Source: Actinomycetota bacterium
GTDB taxonomy: Bacteria > Actinomycetota > Thermoleophilia > Gaiellales > Gaiellaceae
Assembly: GCA_020029595.1 (NCBI GenBank)
Contig: JAIBJN010000001.1
Coordinates: forward strand, 18,472 to 82,471
Direction: 5' to 3'
Length of the DNA: 64,000 nt
Position numbers and translations under genes: made by a program. The notes under the pieces were generated by a model. It had not been told where the DNA came from. It searched no databases and saw only the letters and a program-made list of their open reading frames with translations. Numbering within the stretch: position 1 is the first letter of the stretch; each line of letters opens with the position of its first letter. Shown one piece after another: positions 1 through 10,332 of the stretch.

Positions 1-1288
1 TCGTCTGCTCGGAGAGGGCGTAGTTGTCGGCCCGCATCGTCCGTGCGGTGACCTCGTCGCCCATCCCGAACTCGAAGATCATGGAGCGGGCGAGCTCCGT
101 CACGCGCTCGAGGTCGTTGGCGGCGCCGTTCGTGACCGCCCCGAAGACGATCTGCTCGGCGGCCCGACCGGCGAGGAGCACCTTCATGAAGTCGACGAGC
201 TCCTCCTTCGTGTGCAGGTAGCGGTCCTCCTGCGGGGTGTTGAGCGTGTAGCCGAGCGCGCGACCGCGAGAGACGATCGTCACCTTCTGCACGGGCTGCG
301 GGTCGCCGACGAGGTGCGACATGAGCGCGTGACCGCCCTCGTGGTAGGCGAGGATCCGCTTCTCCTTCTCCGTGACGACGCGGCGCTGCTGCAGGCCGGC
401 GACGATGCGCTCGAGCGCGGCGTCGAAGTCCGCCTGGGCGATCTCGGCGTGGTCGGCTCGCCCGGCGAAGATGGCGGCCTCGTTGCAGATGTTGGCGAGG
501 TCGGCGCCCGTGAGGCCCGCGGTCTGGCGCGCGAGCTGGTTCAGCTCGACGTTCGCGGCGAGCGGCTTCCCGCGCGTGTGGACGGCGAGGATCGCCTCGC
601 GACCGGCGAGGTCGGGGGGACCGACGAGAATCTGGCGGTCGAAGCGGCCCGGACGCAGCAGTGCCGCGTCGAGGTCCTCGAGCCGGTTCGAGGCGGCGAT
701 GATGACGACCTGCTCGCGGTGGTTGAAGCCGTCGAGCTCGACGAGGAGCTGGTTCAGGGTCTGGTCGTGCTCGCGGTTGAACCCGGAGCCGGTGCGGCGC
801 GAGCCCACGGCGTCGAGCTCGTCGATGAAGACGATCGCGGGCGCGTGCTTCCGTGCCCGCTCGAAGAGCTTGCGGATGCGGGCGGCGCCGAGACCTGCGA
901 ACATCTCCACGAAGGCCGACGCGCTCTGCGAGTAGAAGGTGGAGCCGGACGCGTGCGCGACCGCCTTGGCGAGGAGCGTCTTACCGGTGCCGGGCGGCCC
1001 GTAGAGGAGAATGCCCTTGGGGACGCGAGCGCCCAGGCGCGAGAAGCGGCGGGGGTTCTTGAGGAAGTCGACGACCTCCTGGAGCTCGGCGGCGGCCTCG
1101 TCCACGCCCGCGATGTCGGCCCACGTCACCGACGACTTCGAGGAGGGCTCGACCTCGGTGGGCCGCACGCGCGGCATCAGCGAGAGCGACTTCCAGATCA
1201 GGAAGACGATCAGGCCGAGAAAGACCAGCGGCAACCACGTCAGGGCCATGTTCGGAAGCCCGTTGATGAAGTCGAGCACAGCGTCCAC
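1..1288 (-). CDS. ftsH: FtsH-like ATP-dependent zinc metalloprotease (3' truncated by window edge), single N-terminal TM
   Basis: Minus-strand reading gives VDAVLDFINGLPNMALTWLPLVFLGLIVFLIW...VTWADIAGVDEA...GPPGTGKT...AYHEGGHAL; AAA Walker A and HEXXH present; not listed as an ORF because it is open at the left edge. Confidence 0.9.
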   Translation of the reverse strand, partial: MDAVLDFINGLPNMALTWLPLVFLGLIVFLIWKSLSLMPRVRPTEVEPSSKSSVTWADIAGVDEAAAELQEVVDFLKNPRRFSRLGARVPKGILLYGPPGTGKTLLAKAVAHASGSTFYSQSASAFVEMFAGLGAARIRKLFERARKHAPAIVFIDELDAVGSRRTGSGFNREHDQTLNQLLVELDGFNHREQVVIIAASNRLEDLDAALLRPGRFDRQILVGPPDLAGREAILAVHTRGKPLAANVELNQLARQTAGLTGADLANICNEAAIFAGRADHAEIAQADFDAALERIVAGLQQRRVVTEKEKRILAYHEGGHALMSHLVGDPQPVQKVTIVSRGRALGYTLNTPQEDRYLHTKEELVDFMKVLLAGRAAEQIVFGAVTNGAANDLERVTELARSMIFEFGMGDEVTARTMRADNYALSEQT

Positions 1289-1343
1289 CCGCGGCTTGCA
1301 TCGGCAGGCCGCGCCGAAACCTGAAGCGGACGCGCGGCGGGTC

Positions 1344-2417
1344 CTACGCGACGAGCTCGAGCCGCGAGTTCGGCCGGTACGTGCGCCCGACCTTGGCGGA
1401 CGGAAGCCCGTCGGCGAGAACGATGTCGGCGGTGAAGTCGTTGTCGCCGCGAATGAGCGAGGAGCCGACGCCGTAGGAGTCCACGGGAACCCCCTTCTCC
1501 TCGAACTCGCGGATGCGCTCGACGTCGAACCCGCCCGAGACGACGATCTTGACGCGCTCGAAGCCGTTCTCGTCGAGCGCGGCGCGCACCTTGTGCACCA
1601 GCCGCTCGTTCACGCCACGCGGGTCGAAGTCGCCCATCTCGCCCCAGAGGGAACGGTCGACCAGCGTCCGCGAGGTGTCGAGGCGGACGCCCCAGAGGCG
1701 ATCGCCGAGCGCGCGGGCGACCTCGAGCGACGTCCGCACGGAGTCGTTCTCGAAGTCGACGAGGACGACGATGTTCACGCCCTCCTGCCCCGACTCGGCG
1801 AACTTCGTCGCCGCCAGCACGGTGTTCCCTCCGTAGGCGGCGATCAGCGCGTGAGGCACGGTGCCGATCCCGCGGCCCCCCCACCAGGAGGCCTGCGCGT
1901 CCGTCGAGACGCCGATCGCGCCCGCGACGTGGGCCGCGTAGCCGTCGCCGGTCTGCACGCGATGGTGGTCGTGCCGGGCGGGAAAGAAGAGGATCGGCTT
2001 CCCGCGGGCCGCGTGGACGACGCGCCGGGTGTTCGTGGAGATGAGCGTCCGGCGGGCGAGCACGCCGAGATAGCACGTCTCCAGGTGCGCGAAGAGCGTG
2101 TAGTCGCCCTCGATCGTCATCACGGTCTCCCACGGGGAGATCTCGTCGCCGTCGAAGAGCGCGTGGACCGTGAGCGCGTCCCAGTCGTGGGAGCAGAGCT
2201 TGAGGATCGCGATCGCCTCGTCCATCCCGCCCAGCACGGCCCGCTGCTTCTGGAAGACCTGCATCACGACTCGCGGGCGCCGGCCGTCCGCGAGCAGCGT
2301 CTCGCGGGCGTGGTTGAAGTAGACGTCCGTGTAGTAGCCCTCCCGCATCTTCTCGACCGGGAGGTCGAAGATCTCAGGCGGGAGGCGCTTCCTCCGCTGG
2401 GTTGTCTCCACGGCCAT
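1344..2417 (-). CDS. Nicotinate phosphoribosyltransferase-like protein
   Basis: ORF 357 aa with MREGYYTDVYF, GTVPHALIA, VSGGFDVERI, SYGVGSSLI motifs typical of NAPRTase family. Confidence 0.85.
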   Translation of the reverse strand: MAVETTQRRKRLPPEIFDLPVEKMREGYYTDVYFNHARETLLADGRRPRVVMQVFQKQRAVLGGMDEAIAILKLCSHDWDALTVHALFDGDEISPWETVMTIEGDYTLFAHLETCYLGVLARRTLISTNTRRVVHAARGKPILFFPARHDHHRVQTGDGYAAHVAGAIGVSTDAQASWWGGRGIGTVPHALIAAYGGNTVLAATKFAESGQEGVNIVVLVDFENDSVRTSLEVARALGDRLWGVRLDTSRTLVDRSLWGEMGDFDPRGVNERLVHKVRAALDENGFERVKIVVSGGFDVERIREFEEKGVPVDSYGVGSSLIRGDNDFTADIVLADGLPSAKVGRTYRPNSRLELVA

Positions 2418-3195
2418 TTCCAGCGGATTCTAGGCGGAGGCACTCGGCGAGGGCCGCGTTCGCCACCTCGAGCTGCTCCGGGGACGGCTCGGCGGTGACG
2501 AGCCGCTGCTGGAGCTCGTGGCCCGGCCGGGCGAGGGCGCGGGCGAGGGGATGCCGCTCGTTGGCAACCATCCAGGTGAAGATTTCGGTGGCGGCCGCGA
2601 CGGCGCCGACCCCGGCTGCCAGGCGGGCGGCCGGGCGCAGGCGCTTCGGAGCACGCGCAGACAACGTGCTCCCCACCGCGGTTGTCACGAGCAGCGGGCC
2701 GATCATGTGCGAGCCGCAGCGCTCGTGCTCGCGCGTGCGCGGCTCCCCGTGCTCGTAGCTCCCGATAGAGATGTGCTCGGCGCCGTGGTAGGAGGCGAGC
2801 TCCGTGCCGCGGAGGGCGACGACGGCCGGCCCGAGGGCGACGAGCGCCGCCAGCGACTCCTGGGTGAGTGGCGAGAGGCGCGAGCGACGGAGACCCTGGA
2901 TGGCGACCATGCTGCCCGCCATCGCGCCGACGACGCCGGGGCGCTGGAACGGAAGCTTCGCCTCGGGGAGACGCCGTCGCACCTCGGGGAGCAGCGCGAA
3001 GATCTCGGCAATCCGGAGCGGGCCGCGGGCCAGGCGGCTCCCGGCGTCCATCGCCTTCAACGGCTTCTCGCCGGAGGCGAGCCTGAGCTCGCCCTCCTCG
3101 GTGCGCACGGCGCAGGCCCACTGCCGCGGCCCGTGGACGAGCACGCCGTTGGCGAGCGCCATCCCGCCGAGACGGACTGCCGGCTCTCTACTCAC
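2374..3195 (-). CDS. DUF1385-type membrane protein
   Basis: VSREPAVRLGGMALANGVLVHGPRQWACAVR...YHGAEHISIGSYEHG...ERCGSH pattern; GTG start. Confidence 0.75.
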   Translation of the reverse strand: MSREPAVRLGGMALANGVLVHGPRQWACAVRTEEGELRLASGEKPLKAMDAGSRLARGPLRIAEIFALLPEVRRRLPEAKLPFQRPGVVGAMAGSMVAIQGLRRSRLSPLTQESLAALVALGPAVVALRGTELASYHGAEHISIGSYEHGEPRTREHERCGSHMIGPLLVTTAVGSTLSARAPKRLRPAARLAAGVGAVAAATEIFTWMVANERHPLARALARPGHELQQRLVTAEPSPEQLEVANAALAECLRLESAGNGRGDNPAEEAPPA

Positions 3196-4487
3196 TCTCC
3201 AAGTGTACGGGCGGCGTGCAGGAGGAACCGGGTCCCGAGCTCGAGGTCCTCGACGGCGATCCGCTCGTCGGCGGAGTGGATCAGGCGGGCGGCGAGGTCG
3301 GCTTCCATCGTCCGCATGGGGAAGAAGCCGTACGCGACGGTCCCGAAGGCCTGGCGCAGGAAGTGGCTGTCCGTGAAGCCCGGGGAGATGACCGGGATGA
3401 CCCGTGCATCGGGCTCCTCGCTGCGAACGAAGGACTCCACTGCGTCCCAGAGCGGCGTCCCGAGCGGGGAGCGCGTCCCGCCCACGGCCTCGATCCACTC
3501 GAGCTCGTAGCCGTCTTCGCCGAGTGCGGCGCGAATCGCGGGCTCGACGTCTGCGGGCGTCTCGCCCGGCAGCAGGCGACAGTCGCAGACCACCTCGCAG
3601 AGGCCGGGAATCACGTTCGTCCGCTGCGAGGCGGTGATCATCGTCGGCGAGACCACGGGGCCGAGTATCGGCTCGACCGTCTCGCGAACGTCGCGTGGGA
3701 GCTCGGCGACGATCCGCTCGAGTTGGTCCGGGTCGGACGCATCCCCGAGGGTGGCGAAGAGCGCCTCGGTCTCGGGGATGAGACGCGGCGCCTGCCGGAA
3801 CCCGGCGAGGCGGCCGACGAGGCGCGCCGCCCGCACGAGGGCGTTGTCGGCAATCCCCGGCGTGGACGCGTGACCGCTGCGGCCGTGGACGCGCAGGCGG
3901 AAGGGAGCGCTCATCTTCTCCGCGGTCGTGCACAGGTACGCGGGCCGATCGCCCACGACAACACGATCGCCCCCGCCCTCGTTCACGCAGTAGTCGGTGC
4001 GGACCGCCTCCGGATGCGCACGGCAGAGCCAGGAGAGCCCGACGTCCATTCCGACCTCCTCGTCGGCGGTAGCCGCGAAGACGAGGTCCCCGGCCGGCTC
4101 GAAGCCCTCACGCGCGAGCGTGGCGATCGCGACGGCAGCGGCGGCGACGTGGCCCTTCATGTCGAGCGCGCCGCGCCCCCAGACGCAGCCGTCTTTGAGC
4201 GCGCCGGACCAGGGGTCGACAGACCACTCCTCCGGATCGGCGACGACCGTGTCCGTGTGTGAGAGGAGGAGCAGGCTAGGGCCCTCGCCGCGTCCGGGCA
4301 GGCGCGAGACGAGGTTCGCCCGCTCGGGCTCGCGCGCGTAGAGCTCGCAGGTCAAGCCCGCCTCGTGGAGATGGGCGCGCAGGAGCTCCGCCGCCCGCGT
4401 CTCGTTCCCGGGCGGGTTCACCGTGTCGAGACGCAGGAGCTCCCGGAGGAGGCCGACGGCCTCGTCACGGAGGGTCGCGACCGCCAC
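3192..4487 (-). CDS. M20 family zinc peptidase/deacylase
   Basis: LLSHTDTVV, GRGALDMKGHVAA, ADEEVG, HGRSGHAS motifs; GTG start overlapping upstream stop (TAGTG). Confidence 0.85.
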   Translation of the reverse strand: MAVATLRDEAVGLLRELLRLDTVNPPGNETRAAELLRAHLHEAGLTCELYAREPERANLVSRLPGRGEGPSLLLLSHTDTVVADPEEWSVDPWSGALKDGCVWGRGALDMKGHVAAAAVAIATLAREGFEPAGDLVFAATADEEVGMDVGLSWLCRAHPEAVRTDYCVNEGGGDRVVVGDRPAYLCTTAEKMSAPFRLRVHGRSGHASTPGIADNALVRAARLVGRLAGFRQAPRLIPETEALFATLGDASDPDQLERIVAELPRDVRETVEPILGPVVSPTMITASQRTNVIPGLCEVVCDCRLLPGETPADVEPAIRAALGEDGYELEWIEAVGGTRSPLGTPLWDAVESFVRSEEPDARVIPVISPGFTDSHFLRQAFGTVAYGFFPMRTMEADLAARLIHSADERIAVEDLELGTRFLLHAARTLGE

Positions 4488-5284
4488 TATCGCCGCGTGC
4501 CCAGAGTGAGGAGGTACGTCCGGGGCATACGGACGCCGCTCCCGTCGTCGTAACGCGCATGGAGCTCCACGAACCTGCGGCGGAGCTCCTCGCGTGGGCC
4601 CTCGTCGAGCGAGTCGGCGAGCGTCTTCGTCGGGCCGTACGAGGTGGAGAAGAGCTCCCACGCGTCCTCGGCGGCGGGCATGACGAGCAGGGACTCGAGC
4701 GAGTGGAACTCGAGGTCGAAGCCGTCCTCGAGGAGCTCGGTGACGTGCTCCTCGCGGCCCCAGTCGAACGGCGAGCCGATCCCCGGCGGCGGCGGAGCGG
4801 GCTGGAAGTCCGCCTGGATGCGGAAGATCTCGGCCAGCGTGCTGTCGGGACGCCAGCACGCGAGGCCGATCCGACCGCCAGGCCGGCAGACACGGGTGAG
4901 CTCGCGGGCGACGGCGTCGTGATCAGGAGCGAACATGACCCCGCAGGACGACGAGATCGCGTCGAAGGAGGCGTCCCCGTACGGCAACGCCTCCGAATCG
5001 CCTACGTCGTACTGGATCTCCAGGCCCTCGTCCGCGGCCTCCCGACGGGCCGTGTCGATGAGCGCCGGAGCGATATCGAGGCCGACAACGTCCGCGCCCG
5101 CACGAGCGGCACGTTTTGCCGTCTCGCCGGTTCCCGTCGCGGAGTCGAGCCAACGGAGTCCCGGCGCAGGCTCCAGGCGGGTGACGAGATCGTCCTGAAG
5201 ATCGGCGATGGTAGCGCTGACCCGCTCGTACGGCCCCGTGCCCCAGACGACGCTGTGGCGCGCTTTGAGCTCCTCGAAGGGCAT
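4487..5284 (-). CDS. Class I SAM-dependent methyltransferase
   Basis: LDSATGTGETAKRAARAGADVVGLDIAPALI motif I and following. Confidence 0.85.
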   Translation of the reverse strand: MPFEELKARHSVVWGTGPYERVSATIADLQDDLVTRLEPAPGLRWLDSATGTGETAKRAARAGADVVGLDIAPALIDTARREAADEGLEIQYDVGDSEALPYGDASFDAISSSCGVMFAPDHDAVARELTRVCRPGGRIGLACWRPDSTLAEIFRIQADFQPAPPPPGIGSPFDWGREEHVTELLEDGFDLEFHSLESLLVMPAAEDAWELFSTSYGPTKTLADSLDEGPREELRRRFVELHARYDDGSGVRMPRTYLLTLGTRR

Positions 5285-5325
5285 GGTGTCCTCCTTGCCG
5301 TTGAGCGGCGAGCATACTGCCCCTC

Positions 5326-6564
5326 GTGAGCGACCTCTTCTCCGATGCAGCCGAGGGGCGCGCCTCCGAGATCGCGCCCCTCGCCGCGCGCCTGCGACCG
5401 GAGCGCCTGGAGGACTTCGTCGGGCAGGCGGGCATCGTCGGAGAGGACTCCGCGCTCGCGCGCGCGATCGCGGAGGACCGGATGGGCTCGGCTGTCTTCT
5501 ACGGGCCGCCGGGGAGCGGCAAGACGACGCTCGCCCGCATCGTCGCCGGCGTCACAGGTGCGGCCTTCGAGGAGCTTTCCGCCGTCTCGGCGTCGGTCGC
5601 GGACGTGCGCGCCGTGCTCGCCCGTGCGAAGGAGCGGCTCGGCGCCCAGGGGCGACGGACGATCCTCTTCCTCGACGAGATCCACCGCTTCAACAAGGCC
5701 CAGCAGGACGCGCTTCTCCCGGCGGTCGAGTCCGGGCTCGTGACCCTCATCGGGGCGACGACGGAGAACCCGTACTTCGAGGTCAACTCGGCCCTCCTCT
5801 CGCGCACCCAGGTCTACGAGCTCGAGCCGCTGTCGCACGAGGAGCTCACGGTGATCGCTAGACGCGGCGCCGCGCATCTAGACACCGAAGTCCCCGACGA
5901 GCTGGTCGACCTCATCGCCGCCAAGGCCGGCGGCGACGCCCGCAACGCGCTCAACATCCTCGAGCTCGCCTGGTCGACGGCGCAGTCCGAGGGCGGCCCG
6001 CTCGAGGAGCGACACGTCGAGGACGCGGCCCGCCGCCGGCCGGTCGTCTACGACAAGGGCGGCGACGCGCACTACGACTTCACCTCCGCCTTCATCAAGG
6101 CGATCCGCGGCTCGGACCCTGACGCGGCGCTCTACTACCTCGCGGCGATGCTCGAGGGCGGAGAGGATCCCCGCTACATCGCCCGGCGCCTGCTCGTCCA
6201 CGCCTCCGAGGACATCGGCATGGCCGACTCGCAGGCGCTCCTCGTGGCGGCGGCGGCCGCACACGCGGTCGAGCACGTGGGTTTGCCGGAGGCGCAGCTG
6301 AACCTCGCGCACGCGACGATCTACCTGGCCGCGGCGCCGAAGTCGAACGCGGTGGTCAAGGCGATCGGCGCCGCCCGGCGAGACGTGCGGGAGCACGGCG
6401 CCATCCGCCCCCCGAAGCCGCTCCGCGACGCAAGCTACCGCGGCGCGAAGAAGCTCGGCCACGGCGAGGGCTACGTCTATTCCCCCGACGACCCCGCCGG
6501 CTACGACGTCGACTACCTCCCGGAGGAGCTCCGCGGGCGCCGCTACTACGAGCCCGGCGAGTAG
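5326..6564 (+). CDS. rarA: Replication-associated recombination AAA ATPase RarA/MgsA
   Basis: [58 protein letters not shown]. Confidence 0.95.
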   Translation: MSDLFSDAAEGRASEIAPLAARLRPERLEDFVGQAGIVGEDSALARAIAEDRMGSAVFYGPPGSGKTTLARIVAGVTGAAFEELSAVSASVADVRAVLARAKERLGAQGRRTILFLDEIHRFNKAQQDALLPAVESGLVTLIGATTENPYFEVNSALLSRTQVYELEPLSHEELTVIARRGAAHLDTEVPDELVDLIAAKAGGDARNALNILELAWSTAQSEGGPLEERHVEDAARRRPVVYDKGGDAHYDFTSAFIKAIRGSDPDAALYYLAAMLEGGEDPRYIARRLLVHASEDIGMADSQALLVAAAAAHAVEHVGLPEAQLNLAHATIYLAAAPKSNAVVKAIGAARRDVREHGAIRPPKPLRDASYRGAKKLGHGEGYVYSPDDPAGYDVDYLPEELRGRRYYEPGE

Positions 6565-6580
6565 CCCACATCTCCACACC

Positions 6581-6623
6581 CGGCCACGGGAGCCCTGTCA
6601 GGGGTCAGACCCCGGGCGTGGCC
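6581..6623. terminator. GC-rich hairpin downstream of rarA (REP-like/terminator-like, no T tract)
   Basis: CGGCCACG (6581-6588) pairs with CGTGGCCG (6616-6623); internal GGGGTCAGACCCC palindrome. Confidence 0.45.
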
Positions 6624-6713
6624 GCGAGGGCCATGTCGACGGGATGGTTGCGTGCGCCGGAGGCATCCGGACACGGCTGAGGAGGGTGGGGAAGCAGTGG
6701 ATAGGCTCCCGGA

Positions 6714-8534
6714 GTGAAGATCGTCGTCCTCGTCAAGCAGGTCCCGAACCCTCAGCATGTGAGGCTCGACCCGGAGACGAGGCGGCTTGTCCGCGAGGGC
6801 GTCCCACTCGAGCTGAACGAGCTCGACGTCTACGCCGTCACCGAGGCGATTCGGCTTCGGGACGCGCACGGCGGCGAGGTCGTGGTCATGACCATGGGGC
6901 CGCCGCAGGCCGAGGAGGCTCTCCGCACGACGCTCGCCATGGGCGCCGATCGCGCGATCCACCTGAGCGACAGGGTCTTCGCCGTCGCGGACACGATCGG
7001 CACCTCGCGCACGCTCGCCCTGGCGGTCGAGAAGGAGGGCGCCGACCTCGTCCTCTGCGGCCGTAAGACCGTCGACTCGGAGACCTGGCAGGTGCCCCCG
7101 GAGACCGCCGCGTTCCTGGGCTGGCCGCAGCTCACGAGCGCCGACCGGCTGGAGCTCCAAGACGGGAGCCTGCGCGCGCGGCGCGAGACTGACGAGGGGT
7201 TCGACACGTACGAGCTGGAGCTTCCGGCCCTCGTCTCGGTCACGGAGGGAATCAACAGGGGGATCTGGCCCGCGAAGCGGGACGTCGAGGCGACGCCGAC
7301 GGACGGCCGCCTCGCCGTCTGGACGGCCTCCGACCTCGTGGACGACGTCCAGGAGGACGACAGGCGCTTCGGGCAGACCGGCTCGCCGACGCGCGTCCTG
7401 GCCGTCAAGGACGTCACCCCCCAACGGCGCGGGGAGCTGGCTCCCTCGCCGCACGAGGCGGCCGAGCGCATCCTCGCGCTCCTTGCCGAGACCGGCGGCC
7501 CGCAAACCTCCTCCTGGGAGAAGCCCGAGCGGCTCGGCGAGAAGCCGGGCCGGAGCTACGACTGCTGGACCGTCGTCGAGCTCGTGGACGGCAGCCCGCG
7601 GCGTGTCTCGCTCGAGCTCCTCGGCAAGGGCCGCGAGCTGGCCGGCAAGCTCGGCGGGGCGGACGTCGCCCTGATCCTCGGCCACGGCCTGGACGACGCC
7701 ACCCGGGTGGCTGTCCGCCACGGCGCGGAGCGGGTCGCGGTCGTCGACGACGAACGGCTCGCCGCCTACCACCCCGACACGTATGCCGCCGCCCTCAACC
7801 ACGTTGTCGACACGGAGCGGCCGCACGTGCTCCTCATCCCGTCCACGGCCTCCGGGCGGGACTACGGTCCCCGGGTCGCCGGCGAGCTCGAGCTCGGCAT
7901 GACCGGCGACTGCGTCGACCTGGGGATCGACAAGGCGGGGCGCCTCATCCAGTACAAGCCTGCGTACGGCGGCAACATCGTCTCGGTGATCATGGGCGCG
8001 ACGACGCCGCAGCTCGCCACCGTGCGGCCCGGGATGTTCTCGCCTGTCGAGCCGCGGGAGGACTCCGAGGCCGAGGTGGTGGACATCTCGATCCCCGCCC
8101 TCCCCGAGCCGCGCACACGCCTGCTCGAGCGCGAGCACCGGCCGGACACGGCCGCCTACGAGCTCGACGCCGCGCGCGTCTGCCTGTGCGTCGGCAAGGG
8201 CATCGGAGGCCCCGGCGCGCTCCCCGAGATCGAGGCGCTCGCCGCCCGTCTCGGCGCAGCCGTGGGCGCGAGCCGTGACGTCGCAGACGCGGGCTGGCTC
8301 CCGAAGAACCGCCAGATCGGCCTCACCGGCCGCGCCATCGCCCCGCGCCTCCTCGTCGAGATCGGCGTTCGCGGCGCCTTCGAGCACCTGGTCGGCTCCG
8401 TCAAGGCGGGCGTCATCGTCGCGCTCAACGCGAACGAGCGCGCGCCCATCTTCGAGCACGCGGACGTGGGCCTCGTCGGCGACTGGCAGGAGACGCTCCC
8501 ACCGCTCGTCGACCGCCTGGAAGGGAAGGTCTAG
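6714..8534 (+). CDS. Fused electron transfer flavoprotein beta-alpha polypeptide
   Basis: 606 aa; N-half EtfB-like (MKIVVLVKQVPN...ELNELDVYAVTEAIRLRDAHGGEV), C-half EtfA-like (VGKGIGG...GATRDVADAGW-type...QIGLTGRAIAPRLL...NANERAPIFEHADVGLVGD). Confidence 0.92.
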   Translation: MKIVVLVKQVPNPQHVRLDPETRRLVREGVPLELNELDVYAVTEAIRLRDAHGGEVVVMTMGPPQAEEALRTTLAMGADRAIHLSDRVFAVADTIGTSRTLALAVEKEGADLVLCGRKTVDSETWQVPPETAAFLGWPQLTSADRLELQDGSLRARRETDEGFDTYELELPALVSVTEGINRGIWPAKRDVEATPTDGRLAVWTASDLVDDVQEDDRRFGQTGSPTRVLAVKDVTPQRRGELAPSPHEAAERILALLAETGGPQTSSWEKPERLGEKPGRSYDCWTVVELVDGSPRRVSLELLGKGRELAGKLGGADVALILGHGLDDATRVAVRHGAERVAVVDDERLAAYHPDTYAAALNHVVDTERPHVLLIPSTASGRDYGPRVAGELELGMTGDCVDLGIDKAGRLIQYKPAYGGNIVSVIMGATTPQLATVRPGMFSPVEPREDSEAEVVDISIPALPEPRTRLLEREHRPDTAAYELDAARVCLCVGKGIGGPGALPEIEALAARLGAAVGASRDVADAGWLPKNRQIGLTGRAIAPRLLVEIGVRGAFEHLVGSVKAGVIVALNANERAPIFEHADVGLVGDWQETLPPLVDRLEGKV

Positions 8535-9301
8535 TGCGGCTCAACGAGTACGACTGGGGCTCTCCCGGCGCCCCAGCCGTCGTCTGCCTCCACGGCGTCT
8601 GCGCTCACGGGCGTCGCTTCCGCCGCCTCGCGGAGGAGCACCTCGCCGACAGCTTCCACGTCCGCGCCCTCGACCTGCGCGGCCACAGCGGCTCCGGCTG
8701 GGACGAGCCCTGGACGATCGAGGCCCACGCCGCCGACCTGCTCGAGACGGTGACGGAGCCGGCGACCTGGATCGGCCACAGCTTCGGCGGCCGCCTGGTC
8801 GCCGAGGTGACGGCGCGGGAGCCCGGCCTCGTCAAGCGCGCCCTCCTCCTCGACCCGGCGCTCTGGGTCCCGCCCGACGTCGCCGAGGAGCTAGCCCGGG
8901 CCGAGCTCGCGAAGACACCGCACGCGTCGATCGAGGAGGCGATCGAGGCCCGAGCCGCCGGCCTCTCGCGCACGCCGCGTCAGTTCCTCGAGGAGGAGAT
9001 GCGCGAGCATCTCGTCGAGTCCCCGGACGGCCTCTTCCGGTACCGCTACTCGCAGACGGCCGTCGCGGCCGCCTACCGCGACATGGGGACACTGCCGCCC
9101 GCCTGGGAGGCGCTCCGCGTCCCGACGCTCCTCGTTGTCGCTTCGCACGCCAAGCTTGTGAGCGCGGCCGAGCTCGAGCTCTACCGCGCGGCGCTCGGCG
9201 GCCTCCTCCAGGTCGTCGTCGTCCCGGGCGGGCACATCGTCCTTTGGGACGCGTACGAGGAGACGGCGGCGGCGATCGACTCGTTTCTCGCCACCGGCTA
9301 G
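8534..9301 (+). CDS. Alpha/beta hydrolase
   Basis: VCLHGVCAHGRRF, GHSFGG nucleophile elbow, GGHIVLWD; starts in TAGTG overlap with upstream gene. Confidence 0.85.
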   Translation: MRLNEYDWGSPGAPAVVCLHGVCAHGRRFRRLAEEHLADSFHVRALDLRGHSGSGWDEPWTIEAHAADLLETVTEPATWIGHSFGGRLVAEVTAREPGLVKRALLLDPALWVPPDVAEELARAELAKTPHASIEEAIEARAAGLSRTPRQFLEEEMREHLVESPDGLFRYRYSQTAVAAAYRDMGTLPPAWEALRVPTLLVVASHAKLVSAAELELYRAALGGLLQVVVVPGGHIVLWDAYEETAAAIDSFLATG

Positions 9302-10206
9302 AGAATTCGCGCGCCGAAAGCGCTTGCCGCCAGCTCGACCGCGAGCGCGGCCGTCTCGTTGCCACGGTCGAGAATCGGATTCACCTCGACGATCTCGAAG
9401 GAGCTGAGGAGCCCCGACTCGGCAACGAGCTCGAGCGCCAGGTGCGCCTCGCGATACGAGAGCCCGCCGCGCACCGGCGTCCCCACACCTGGCGCGACGT
9501 CCGGGTCGACGACGTCCATGTCGAGGGAGACGTGCACGAACGGAGCGCCCTCGACCCGCTCGAGCGACTCGCGAACGACCGGCTCGATACCCCGGCGGTC
9601 GACCTCGCTCATCGTGTGGGCGCCGATACCGCTCTCGCGCACATAGGCGCGCTCTCCCTCGTCCAGCGAGCGCACGCCTAGGAGCACGACCCGCTCAGGG
9701 TCGAGCGCGGGCAGCGGCCAGGCCTCGCTTGCGAACTCTGCGGGCGCCCGGCCGAGCGCGGCGCCGAGCGGCATCCCGTGGACGTTCCCGCTGGGGGAAG
9801 TCTCCGGCGTGTTCAGATCCCCGTGCGCGTCGAGCCAGAGCACCGCTCCCGGCCCGTGCACCGAGGCCAGGCCGCCGAGCGTCCCGAGCGCGATCGAGTG
9901 GTCGCCGCCGAGGACGATCGGCGCCCGGCCCTCCTCCACCGCCTGCGCGACGGAGCGCGCGATGCGCTCGCACGTCTCCTTGATCGCGGAGAGGAAGCGC
10001 GCCTTCGGGCTCCCGCTCGCGGTCGCCTCCGCGACTGCCGTCTCCACGTTCCCCCAGTCGGCGCAGCCGATGCCGAGCTCGCCGAGCCGGTCGTCGAGCC
10101 CCGCGTACCGAATCGCCGACGGGCCCATGTCGACCCCCCGCCGGCCGGCGCCGAGGTCGAGCGCGGCGCCGATGATGGCCACGCTCCGATCGCTTCCGTC
10201 CGCCAC
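9298..10206 (-). CDS. Arginase/agmatinase (ureohydrolase)
   Basis: GGDHSIALGTL, LWLDAHGDLNTPETSPSGNVHGMPL, SLDMDVVDPDVAPGVGTP. Confidence 0.93.
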   Translation of the reverse strand: MADGSDRSVAIIGAALDLGAGRRGVDMGPSAIRYAGLDDRLGELGIGCADWGNVETAVAEATASGSPKARFLSAIKETCERIARSVAQAVEEGRAPIVLGGDHSIALGTLGGLASVHGPGAVLWLDAHGDLNTPETSPSGNVHGMPLGAALGRAPAEFASEAWPLPALDPERVVLLGVRSLDEGERAYVRESGIGAHTMSEVDRRGIEPVVRESLERVEGAPFVHVSLDMDVVDPDVAPGVGTPVRGGLSYREAHLALELVAESGLLSSFEIVEVNPILDRGNETAALAVELAASAFGARIL

Positions 10207-10234
10207 GGCCCGGGAGGCTACACTTCGCTGCCTC

Positions 10235-10307
10235 GGCGAGGTAGCTCAGTCGGTAGAGCACACGGCTGAAAACCGTGGTGTCGCCGGTTCGATTCCGGCC
10301 CTCGCCA
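10235..10307 (+). tRNA. tRNA-Phe (GAA)
   Basis: GGCGAGG/CCTCGCC acceptor stem, D-arm GCTC..GAGC, anticodon loop CTGAAAA, T-arm GCCGGTTCGATTCCGGC. Confidence 0.95.
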
Positions 10308-10332
10308 CTCTCTGCTGAGACGCCGCGTGCGC

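Noticed and set aside
6546-8459. 637-aa minus ORF opposite the ETF gene, and many other long antisense ORFs in the track (e.g. 212-1324 +, 50879-52243 -, 52240-54417 -, 61598-63958 -)
   Set aside because: High-GC shadow ORFs: low-complexity Arg/Glu/Asp/Val-rich translations opposite clearly conserved genes
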